DNA of 6,709 nucleotides from Tannerella sp. Lineage in GTDB: Bacteria > Bacteroidota > Bacteroidia > Bacteroidales > Tannerellaceae. The notes beneath the pieces are model-generated. The model did no database searches. It worked only from the letters and a program-made list of their open reading frames with translations, and was not told where the DNA came from. Made by a program: the position numbers and the translations under genes. How positions within the stretch are numbered: the stretch's first letter is position 1; every line of letters starts with the position of its first letter. The stretch spans positions 1 to 6,709 of the forward strand of contig JAISTJ010000010.1 in NCBI GenBank assembly GCA_031272655.1, read 5' to 3'. This document shows positions 1-6,276 of this stretch, piece by piece.

Positions 1-25
1 AGTTTTTAGTTTTTAGTTTTTAGTT
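1..25. repeat. Heptanucleotide tandem repeat (AGTTTTT, about 3.6 units)
   Basis: Three perfect AGTTTTT units (1-7, 8-14, 15-21) and a partial fourth (AGTT, 22-25) end 10 bp before the acyl-CoA dehydrogenase start codon. The array touches the window edge, so its full length is unknown. Short-unit arrays like this can change copy number by replication slippage. Here that would alter the spacing or length of the leader, not the reading frame of the protein. The repeat itself is read directly from the sequence; any regulatory effect is inference. Confidence 0.85.
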
Positions 26-35
26 AAAAATAATT

Positions 36-1736
36 ATGGCAAATTTTTATTCTGATAATCCATCTTTGAAACATCATCTGCATCATCCGCTGATGCGCCG
101 GATAGTTGAACTTCGCGAACGCTCGTTCAGCGAAGCGGAAAAATATGACTATGCGCCGTTCTCTTACGACGACGCGATCGACAGTTACCAACAGACGCTC
201 GAAATAGCAGGCGAAGTGCTCGGCGAAGTCGTAGCGCCAAACGCCGAAGAAGTTGACCACACCGGTCCGACGCTGACAAACAACCGCGTTTCGTATGCGC
301 CCGGCACTGTCGAAAACCTGAAAGCCGCTACTCAGGCAGGGCTGATGGGACTTTCGATGCCCCGCCGTTTCGGAGGAATGAACTTCCCGATGACGGTTTT
401 TATTATGGCGTCGGATATGGTAGCCCGCGCCGATGCAGGTTTTTGTACGATTTGGGCATTGCAGGACTGCGCCGAAACGATTTACGAATTTGGCAGCGAA
501 GAACAGCGGGCGAAATTCATCCCCCGTATGTGCGCCGGCGAAACAATGTCGATGGACCTGACAGAACCCGATGCAGGCTCCGACCTCCAGTCGGTTATGC
601 TGAAAGCAACGCCCGACGAGGCTAACGGCTGCTGGCGACTGAACGGCGTCAAACGTTTCATTACCAACGGCGACAGCGATATCCATCTCGTGCTCGCCCG
701 CTCGGAAGAAGGCACGAAAGACGGACGCGGACTGTCGATGTTTATCTACGACAAACGCGACGGAGGCGTCAACGTGCGCCGCATCGAAAACAAGATGGGC
801 ATCAAAGGTTCGCCAACTTGCGAACTGACCTTCAAAAACGCACCCGCTCAACTCTGCGGCGACCGCCGTCTGGGGCTTATCAAATATGTGATGTCGCTGA
901 TGAACGGCGCCCGACTTGGCATTATGGCTCAAGGCGTCGGCATTTCGGAAGCGGCTTACCGCGAGGCTCTGTCGTACGCAAAAGACCGCAAACAGTTCGG
1001 AAAAGCGATTATAGAATTTCCCGCAGTTTACGAAATGGTGGCAAACATCAAGGCTCGCCTCGATGCAACCCGCGCCATACTTTACGAAACTTCACGTTTT
1101 GTCGATATGTATAAAACGCTGGAAGACATACAGAAAGAACGCGCTCTGACGGCAGAAGAAAAAGACGAACTGAAAAAATACAAACGACTTGCCGACGCTT
1201 TCACTCCGCTCGGAAAAGCATTTGCAACCGAATTTGCCAATCAGAACGCCTACGACTGTATTCAGGTTCACGGAGGTTCGGGATTTATGAAAGACTATGC
1301 CTGCGAGCGGCTTTACCGCGACGTGCGCATTACCAATATTTACGAAGGAACGACCCAACTTCAGGTTGTGGCTGCCATTCGCCACGTAACCACCGGCACC
1401 TATCTTGCGCAGATGCGCGAATATCAGACCGTCGAAGTCGGCGCCGAACTTGAGCCGCTGAAAGCCCGACTTGCCCGCCTTATCGAAGTTTACGAGCGCC
1501 TCGTGCCGACAGTTGCCGACACGAAAGACCAGGAATTCATCGATTTCCATTCACGCCGTCTGATGGACTGCGCCGGATACATCACGCTTGCCTGTCTCAC
1601 TCTGACCGATGCAGCCCGCAATGCCGATTTTCGCGCGTCGGCCGAAGTCATCACAGGGATTGCGGAAAGCAAGGTACGAGAAATTGAAGCGTTTATCGAC
1701 GGATTTGAACGAGAGAAATTGGAATACTATAAATAA
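36..1736 (+). CDS. Acyl-CoA dehydrogenase, long (566-residue) form
   Basis: This is a flavoenzyme of the acyl-CoA dehydrogenase family, which oxidises an acyl-CoA thioester to the trans-2-enoyl-CoA and passes electrons to electron-transfer flavoprotein in the cytoplasm. The N-terminal helical domain covers about residues 50-165. The middle domain carries the FAD/substrate motif LTEPDAGSD (175-183), followed by RFITNGDSD. The C-terminal helical domain holds NIYEGTTQ, where Glu437 sits at the place of the catalytic base in the MCAD/SCAD type. At 566 residues it is well above the usual 380-400: there is a charged helical insertion at about 357-395 and an extra C-terminal helical domain at about 465-566, both typical of a long bacterial subfamily. 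The start ATG follows an A/T-rich leader without a Shine-Dalgarno. Acyl chain length cannot be read from sequence. In related Bacteroidota such genes often follow etfBA, but the upstream region is outside the window. No frameshift or missing key residue is seen. Confidence 0.93.
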   Translation: MANFYSDNPSLKHHLHHPLMRRIVELRERSFSEAEKYDYAPFSYDDAIDSYQQTLEIAGEVLGEVVAPNAEEVDHTGPTLTNNRVSYAPGTVENLKAATQAGLMGLSMPRRFGGMNFPMTVFIMASDMVARADAGFCTIWALQDCAETIYEFGSEEQRAKFIPRMCAGETMSMDLTEPDAGSDLQSVMLKATPDEANGCWRLNGVKRFITNGDSDIHLVLARSEEGTKDGRGLSMFIYDKRDGGVNVRRIENKMGIKGSPTCELTFKNAPAQLCGDRRLGLIKYVMSLMNGARLGIMAQGVGISEAAYREALSYAKDRKQFGKAIIEFPAVYEMVANIKARLDATRAILYETSRFVDMYKTLEDIQKERALTAEEKDELKKYKRLADAFTPLGKAFATEFANQNAYDCIQVHGGSGFMKDYACERLYRDVRITNIYEGTTQLQVVAAIRHVTTGTYLAQMREYQTVEVGAELEPLKARLARLIEVYERLVPTVADTKDQEFIDFHSRRLMDCAGYITLACLTLTDAARNADFRASAEVITGIAESKVREIEAFIDGFEREKLEYYK

Positions 1737-1771
1737 GAACAGAACACTCCCCTACCCTTGCAAACTTCTGA

Positions 1772-3121
1772 TCACTTTATTTTCCTGTAGAGGGAAAAAC
1801 GTGTGATACCAAGCAGTTCGGCGGCTTTGGCTAAGTTGCCTCCGGTGCGGCGGAGGGCTTTGTCAATGGCTTCACGTTCAAGCATATCAAGGTTAAGCGT
1901 CTCTTCCGAAATGCGCTTTTTATTATGATGAGAAGGTATCGTGATCGCAGACGCCTGCAACATGCCTGTACCGGAGAGTATCACAGCACGCTCAATGATG
2001 TTCTGCAACTCACGGACGTTGCCTGGAAACGGATAGGTGAGCAGTTTATGCTTAGCTTCCGGCGTTAAACCGCTGATATTCTTTTTGTAATAGTTGGCGT
2101 AGCGATTCAGGAACCAGTTGGCGAGCAGGATTATATCGTCGCCGCGCTCGCGCAGGGGCGGGATGCGTATCTCAAGCGTGTTAATGCGGTAGAGCAGGTC
2201 TTGACGGAAGTCGCCGCGCGCAACGGCCTCATAAATATCAAGATTGGTGGCGCAGATGAAACGGACGTCAACAGGTTGCATGCGAGTGGAGCCGAGCCGT
2301 GTTATCTCCTTTTTCTCTATGGCTGTCAGCAGTTTAGCCTGCATCTGAAGCGACAGGTTACCTATCTCATTGAGGAACAGCGTGCCGCCGGATGCTATCT
2401 CCATCCTGCCTGCTTTGTCGGTGCGTGCATCGGTGAAAGCGCCTTTTACGTAGCCGAATAACTCGCTCTCGAACAGCGTTTCGGGCACCGCGCCAAGGTC
2501 TATTGTCGCAAACGGCTTGGCATAGCGCGGCGAGTGATGGAATATATATTTGGCAATCAGGTCTTTACCTGTGCCATTTTCACCAAGCAACAGAATATTC
2601 GCCTCCGTGTCGGACAATTGGTTGATCATCTCAAAAACGGCCAGCATCCCTTCCGATTTGCCGATTATTTCAGGTTCGTCGGTCTGGGTAAGCGACTGTA
2701 CATGCGACTTGAGGGTTTCTATCTGCTGTTGCGATCGGCTGAGTTTCAGCGCCGAAGATACGGTGGCAAGCAGTTTTTCTTTCTCCCAAGGCTTTGTGAT
2801 GAAGTCGGTTGCGCCTGCCTTGATCGCCTGCACGACTTTGTTGGTGTCGGTATAGGCGGTCATCATTACAACAACTGCATCCGGCTCATTATCAAGTATT
2901 TTCGCAAGCCATTGAAAGCCTTCACGACCGCTGACCGCATCCTGCTTGAAGTTCATATCCAAAAGATACAGGTCGGGCTTGAAATTGCGCTGAAAATCAG
3001 GTATTTTCTCCGGATTGACCGTAATCCTGATTTTCTCGTATAAAGGCGTAAGCAAAGCATTGAGGGCGAAAAGAACGTCCTCATTGTCGTCAATAATCAG
3101 TATTTTTCCCTGTTTCTCCAT
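1772..3121 (-). CDS. Sigma-54-dependent response regulator (NtrC/AtoC type)
   Basis: This 449-residue protein should be a cytoplasmic DNA-binding activator of sigma-54 RNA polymerase, controlled by phosphorylation. The receiver domain (about 6-120) has the acidic pair D11/D12, phospho-acceptor D55, T88 and K110. The AAA+ domain (about 152-385) has Walker A GENGTGKD (180-187, K186), a sigma-54-contact loop GAFTDA (227-232), FRQDLLYRIN with the arginine finger region, and sensor II PGNVRELQN. A Fis-type helix-turn-helix fills the last 23 residues (427-449). Two points are unusual. The Walker B stretch reads TLFLNEIG with Asn251 (codon AAT) where Asp is standard, and the loop is GAFTDA rather than GAFTGA. 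The gene is divergent from the export operon and convergent with the acyl-CoA dehydrogenase. No sensor kinase is present in the window. Control of the divergent operon is inferred from the paired palindromes and -24/-12 elements between them. Confidence 0.95.
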   Translation of the reverse strand: MEKQGKILIIDDNEDVLFALNALLTPLYEKIRITVNPEKIPDFQRNFKPDLYLLDMNFKQDAVSGREGFQWLAKILDNEPDAVVVMMTAYTDTNKVVQAIKAGATDFITKPWEKEKLLATVSSALKLSRSQQQIETLKSHVQSLTQTDEPEIIGKSEGMLAVFEMINQLSDTEANILLLGENGTGKDLIAKYIFHHSPRYAKPFATIDLGAVPETLFESELFGYVKGAFTDARTDKAGRMEIASGGTLFLNEIGNLSLQMQAKLLTAIEKKEITRLGSTRMQPVDVRFICATNLDIYEAVARGDFRQDLLYRINTLEIRIPPLRERGDDIILLANWFLNRYANYYKKNISGLTPEAKHKLLTYPFPGNVRELQNIIERAVILSGTGMLQASAITIPSHHNKKRISEETLNLDMLEREAIDKALRRTGGNLAKAAELLGITRFSLYRKIK

Positions 3122-3154
3122 TTCAGCTGCAAAGATATAATAATAATTTGAAAT

Positions 3155-3193
3155 AAGTGCGATTTCGCACGTTAAATGTGCGAAATCGCACTT
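3155..3193. promoter_or_regulatory. Paired palindromic operators, likely activator (enhancer) sites
   Basis: Two 14-bp palindromes, GTGCGATTTCGCAC (3157-3170) and GTGCGAAATCGCAC (3178-3191), share the core GTGCGA-N2-TCGCAC. Their centres are 21 bp apart, two turns of B-DNA, so both dyads face the same side. Together they also form one larger perfect inverted repeat with 16-bp arms (3155-3170 and 3178-3193) and a 7-base centre. Two tandem dyads about 70-120 bp upstream of a -24/-12 element is the classic layout for an NtrC-family activator that binds as dimers and then oligomerises. The divergently encoded regulator is the obvious candidate ligand, by inference. The site also lies 34 bp from the regulator's own start codon, so autoregulation is possible. 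Confidence 0.8.
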
Positions 3194-3227
3194 GTTTTGA
3201 TGATTTTTTCGGAATGTTTATTATGAT

Positions 3228-3243
3228 AAGGCACTTATAATTA
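3228..3243 (+). promoter_or_regulatory. Alternative, weaker -24 element for the export operon
   Basis: The sequence AAGGCACTTATAATTA has a perfect GGCAC at the -24 position, but TA where GC should stand at -12. If it were used, the transcript would start near 3255 and have a leader of about 31 nt before the ATG at 3286, which is more ordinary than the leader from the better-matching element 30 bp downstream. It is listed as an alternative because its -12 half is poor. Confidence 0.25.
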
Positions 3244-3257
3244 AGAATATAAATGTT

Positions 3258-3274
3258 TTGGCATAAATTTTGTT
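3258..3274 (+). promoter_or_regulatory. Candidate sigma-54 (-24/-12) promoter of the export operon
   Basis: TTGGCATAAATTTTGTT matches the sigma-54 consensus YTGGCACG-N4-TTGCW at 10 of 13 fixed positions, with the required GG-N10-G spacing (GG at 3260-3261, G at 3272). The main mismatch is T for C at -12. The predicted transcript start is about 3285, directly before the chosen start codon at 3286, so the mRNA would be nearly leaderless. The operator pair lies about 100-121 bp upstream of that start, a normal enhancer distance. Confidence 0.55.
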
Positions 3275-3285
3275 ATATAAAAGAC

Positions 3286-4779
3286 ATGAAAAATATTTTT
3301 TTGCTTGCAATCTTATTTTTATCCGCCTTTGGATTTGGGCAGAATTTAACGGCTCAACAGGCGGATACGGCGATGGTGCTGACGCTTACGCTTGAGCAGA
3401 CTGTTGAGATGGCGCGCACACAGTCGCCCGAAGTGCTGTATGCAAGGCACAACTTCAGGTCGTCGTACTGGAGTTATTGCTGGTACAAAGCCAATTACCT
3501 GCCGTCTCTTACGTTTTCTTCGTCGCCTTACTTCAATCATACAATTAATTCAATCACTTTGCCGGACGGTAAGCAACAGTTTGTGCCTCAAAACCTTTTG
3601 AGTACAGACGCCAATCTGTCTGTTACCCAGAACATTGCGCTTACAGGCGGCTCGCTTTACCTGCAAACGGGATTGCAACGTCTTGATTTACTTGATGATA
3701 ACAGTTTTTCTTACAAATCAACGCCGGTTATTGTAGGATTCAGTCAGTCGCTGCTCGGATACAACAGCTTGAAGTGGGATCGCCGCATTGAGCCTGTGCG
3801 CTTCGAAGCGGCAAAGAAGACGTATATAGAAACGCTTGAATTAGTGGCGGCTAACGCTACATTGAAGTTTTTCAATCTCGCGCGGGCGCAGACAAATTTG
3901 CACATAGCGCAGACCAACTATCGTAACGCCGACACGCTATATACCTTTGCCAAAGGACGTTACGAGATCGGCACTATCTCCGAAAACGAGATGTTGCAAC
4001 TTGAAGTAAACAAGCTTCAGGAGGAGAGTAACCGCATCAGCGCACAGTTGGACGTGGACGACTGCATGGAAGAATTGCGCTCGTTTCTGGGTATAAAAGA
4101 CGCTAAACAGATTGTAACTCAGACAGATGATGTCCTGCCGGTACAATTTATAAACATAGAAGAGGCGCTGAGGTTAGCTCTTGAAAACAGTCCGGACATA
4201 CTGAATATCAAGCTGAAACGTACCGAGAGCGAAAGTTCTGTGGCTTCGGCAAAGGGTAATGCCGGTCTGAAAGCCAATTTGTTCATGCAACTCGGACTGG
4301 GACAGACAAGGAACACCATCAGCGCAGCATATCAAAATCCTGTAAATCAGCAATATATAGAAATAGGAATTTCATTCCCGATACTCGATTGGGGGCGCAG
4401 CAAAGGGCAGGTACAGGTTGCTAAGTCGAGGCGCGACCTCGTTTTTGCGCAGACAGAGCAGGAACAGAACGATTTTGAGCAGAAGATGATAAAACTTGTC
4501 AAACAGTTCAACGTGCAGCCGCGATACATTGAAGTCGCGGCTCGAACCGACCAGACTGCCGCTCACCGCAGCGAAGTTGCGCGAAAACTGTACCTGCTCG
4601 GCAAATCCACTATTCTCGACCTCAATGCTTCAATCAGCGAAAAAGATGCGGCTAAACGCAGCTATATCACTGCTTTATACAACTATTGGGCGCTCTATTA
4701 CTCGCTTCGCAGCGTTACACTCTACGATTTTAAGAAAAATATTCCACTAACGGAAGACTATTCGTTGCTCATTAAATAA
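3286..4779 (+). CDS. TolC-family outer-membrane efflux channel
   Basis: This 497-residue protein should form the trimeric outer-membrane and periplasmic tunnel of a three-part exporter. It has a lipid-facing signal peptide at the N-terminus (MKNIFLLAILFLSAFGFG, then a polar stretch). The two internally repeated OEP halves begin at LTLEQTVEMA (about residue 34) and INIEEALRLALENSP (289-303). Each holds long amphipathic helices and a beta-strand segment, for example YIEIGISFPILDWGRSKGQ in the second half. The motif LGKSTILDLNASISEKDAAK and the following YITALYNYW are typical of the family's last helix. An in-frame ATG at 3253 would add 11 residues, but it would put charged and aromatic residues ahead of the signal peptide and overlap the promoter element, so I chose 3286. 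It is the first gene of the operon, and its stop lies 9 bp before the adaptor. The substrate is not predictable from the sequence. Confidence 0.92.
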   Translation: MKNIFLLAILFLSAFGFGQNLTAQQADTAMVLTLTLEQTVEMARTQSPEVLYARHNFRSSYWSYCWYKANYLPSLTFSSSPYFNHTINSITLPDGKQQFVPQNLLSTDANLSVTQNIALTGGSLYLQTGLQRLDLLDDNSFSYKSTPVIVGFSQSLLGYNSLKWDRRIEPVRFEAAKKTYIETLELVAANATLKFFNLARAQTNLHIAQTNYRNADTLYTFAKGRYEIGTISENEMLQLEVNKLQEESNRISAQLDVDDCMEELRSFLGIKDAKQIVTQTDDVLPVQFINIEEALRLALENSPDILNIKLKRTESESSVASAKGNAGLKANLFMQLGLGQTRNTISAAYQNPVNQQYIEIGISFPILDWGRSKGQVQVAKSRRDLVFAQTEQEQNDFEQKMIKLVKQFNVQPRYIEVAARTDQTAAHRSEVARKLYLLGKSTILDLNASISEKDAAKRSYITALYNYWALYYSLRSVTLYDFKKNIPLTEDYSLLIK

Positions 4780-4788
4780 AAATAAATC

Positions 4789-6042
4789 ATGGACATACAA
4801 TTGAAGAAAAAGCCGTTTATTGTGCGGTATAAATATTATCTGATAACGGGGACAGCGTTCGTGGGGCTGCTGATTTACATGCTGATAGCGGCCTCCGGTC
4901 CACAACGGCTCAAATACGATGCCGACAAACTGACAATCGCCACCGTAAAACAGGACAAATTTCTTGAATACCTTGATGTTGAGGGACTTATCCAGCCTAA
5001 ACTGACTATCAAACTGAACAGCGAGGAAGCGGGCAGTGTTGACCGAATAGTTGCCGAAGATGGCGCTCTGCTTCATGCCGGCGACACTATTCTTGTGTTG
5101 AAAAACCCCGAACTCGTGCGCACCATAGAGGACGAGCGCGATAACCTTGCCAAACAGCAGGTTTCGTATCGTGAAAAAGAGATACAGATGGAACGGCAAT
5201 CGTCCGAACTGAAGCGGCAAAGCCTTGAGACTGTCTATCAGTTGGAAAAACAGCAGAAAGAGATTATGCTTGACCGTGAGGAGTTTAACATCGGGATCAA
5301 GAGCAAAGCGCAGTTTGAGGTAGCGGAAGACGCCTACAAATACAATCAAGAGAATACACGCCTGCTGCTTGAAGAACTGCGGCACGATTCGCTGCTTAAC
5401 AGTATCCAGACCGAACTGATGCGTAGCGACTTGCTGCGTGAAGAAAGGCGTTTCGCTCGCAGCCTTGAGCGGTTGGACAAACTGATAGTGCGGGCGCCGG
5501 TTGACGGGCAAGTCAGTTTCATCAGCGTAATACCCGGCGAGCGCGTAAGCGCAGGGCAGAATATAGGCGAACTGAAACTTATTGACCAGATTAAGATTAG
5601 CACTAAAGTCAGCGAGTACTATATAGACCGCATAGCGCTTGGGCTGCCTGCCTCGATAACGTATCAGAACGCACGCTATCCGTTGAAAATCACTAAGATA
5701 AACCCAGAGGTGCGCGATCGCCAATTCGAGGTTGACCTTGTCTTCACTGATGAGCGTCCCGACAACGTGCGCATAGGCAAGAGTTACCGTGTGCAGATAG
5801 AACTTGAGCAGCCGGAAGAAGCCTTAGTGGTAGAGCGCGGCAACTTCTTCCAATACACCGGCGGGCAGTGGGTCTTCCGCGTGGACGAGACAGGCGAACG
5901 CGCTCGCAAAACACAAGTCTCAATAGGTCGCCAGAACCCCCGCCAGTACGAGATACTCAACGGCCTGAACGCCGGCGACAAGATAATAGTTACCGGCTAT
6001 GATAATTTTGGAAATGCGGAAGAAATCGTGCTTCGCAAATAA
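4789..6042 (+). CDS. HlyD/MacA-family periplasmic adaptor subunit
   Basis: This 417-residue membrane-fusion protein should link an inner-membrane permease to the TolC-like channel. A short basic N-terminus is followed by one membrane anchor (about 16-35). A first half-lipoyl segment at about 66-107 includes EEAGSVDRIVAEDGALLHAG. A long, highly charged alpha-helical hairpin covers about 111-230. The second half-lipoyl segment starts at RAPVDGQVSFISVIPGERV (from R235). A beta-barrel (about 265-340) and a membrane-proximal domain ending NGLNAGDKIIVTGYDNF complete the standard order. Length and order are normal, with no breaks. The leader is A-rich without a Shine-Dalgarno. The gene lies 9 bp after the channel gene and 11 bp before the permease, which supports a single transcript. 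The permease type downstream points to a MacB-like ABC system rather than an RND pump. Confidence 0.93.
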   Translation: MDIQLKKKPFIVRYKYYLITGTAFVGLLIYMLIAASGPQRLKYDADKLTIATVKQDKFLEYLDVEGLIQPKLTIKLNSEEAGSVDRIVAEDGALLHAGDTILVLKNPELVRTIEDERDNLAKQQVSYREKEIQMERQSSELKRQSLETVYQLEKQQKEIMLDREEFNIGIKSKAQFEVAEDAYKYNQENTRLLLEELRHDSLLNSIQTELMRSDLLREERRFARSLERLDKLIVRAPVDGQVSFISVIPGERVSAGQNIGELKLIDQIKISTKVSEYYIDRIALGLPASITYQNARYPLKITKINPEVRDRQFEVDLVFTDERPDNVRIGKSYRVQIELEQPEEALVVERGNFFQYTGGQWVFRVDETGERARKTQVSIGRQNPRQYEILNGLNAGDKIIVTGYDNFGNAEEIVLRK

Positions 6043-6166
6043 AAAATAAATATATGGCAAAATTGATTTCTATTGTAATGAAATCGTTGATGCATTATCG
6101 AATGTATGTGGGTATCAACGTATTGGGGATGGGGCTTAGTTTAGCGTGCGTTATCATTATCTCGCG

Positions 6167-6203
6167 CTATGCGTATAATGAACTGATGACCGACCGCTTC
6201 AAC
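6167..6203. repeat. 37-bp direct repeat, copy 1 (inside permease gene)
   Basis: These 37 bases are identical to 6240-6276, and the match ends on both sides (G versus T before, T versus A after). The copy encodes YAYNELMTDRFN in the native frame, the most conserved motif of the permease N-terminus. Confidence 0.97.
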
Positions 6204-6239
6204 TGTTCGATCAGTGTTTTAGCGTCTTTGTCCGATATT
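6204..6239. other. 36-bp unique segment between the two 37-bp repeats
   Basis: This stretch has no place in the permease reading frame. In the upstream frame it encodes CSISVLASLSDI; in the downstream frame it contains a TAG stop at 6220-6222. Its reverse complement has an open frame reading ISDKDAKTLIE. Its source is not identified within the window. Confidence 0.8.
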
Positions 6240-6276
6240 CTATGCGTATAATGAACTGATGACCGACCGCTTCAAC
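6240..6276. repeat. 37-bp direct repeat, copy 2 (inside permease gene)
   Basis: This is an exact copy of 6167-6203, displaced by 73 bp. Because 73 is not a multiple of three, this copy is read in the +1-shifted frame and runs directly into the rest of the permease. Confidence 0.97.

Larger units (their letters stand above)
3122..3285. promoter_or_regulatory. Divergent control region between regulator and export operon
   Basis: This 164-bp non-coding, AT-rich stretch separates the start codons of the regulator (minus) and the TolC-family gene (plus). It holds a pair of palindromic sites (3155-3193) and two candidate -24/-12 elements facing right. The plus strand contains no CC dinucleotide anywhere in the stretch, so there is no GG core for a sigma-54 promoter facing the regulator. 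The regulator is therefore probably transcribed from a housekeeping-type promoter. Confidence 0.8.

Noticed and set aside
24..932. Long open frame on the minus strand opposite the acyl-CoA dehydrogenase
   Set aside because: It is antisense to a strongly supported gene, with no recognisable domain and a composition (many His, Phe, Arg, Ala) typical of antisense reading of a codon-biased gene.
1737..1798. Possible bidirectional terminator in the convergent gap (TTTTCC/GGAAAA hairpin at about 1780-1797)
   Set aside because: The stem is only about 6 bp, AT-rich and inside the 3' coding end of the regulator, with no T-run after it. The 35-bp gap itself shows no hairpin.
3130..3137. TATCTTTG on the minus strand, matching the Bacteroidota -7 box (TAnnTTTG), as the regulator's promoter
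   Set aside because: It would leave almost no leader before the ATG at 3121, and no clear -33 TTTG box lies at the right distance. It is too weak to annotate.
3155..3193. Large perfect inverted repeat read as an intrinsic terminator
   Set aside because: It lies between two divergent start regions, so no gene runs into it from either side. The nested dyads and the 21-bp spacing fit operator sites better.
3253..3285. Upstream ATG giving an 11-residue N-terminal extension of the TolC-family protein
   Set aside because: It overlaps the candidate promoter and would place charged and aromatic residues before a standard signal peptide. The ATG at 3286 is preferred.
4747..5724. Long minus-strand open frame opposite the channel end and the HlyD-like gene
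   Set aside because: It overlaps two well-supported operon genes on the other strand and shows no domain or plausible start context.
6167..6276. Repeat-spacer-repeat of 37-36-37 bp, similar in size to a CRISPR unit
   Set aside because: There are only two copies, and the repeat encodes the conserved YNELMTDRFN motif of the permease. There is no array, leader or cas gene.
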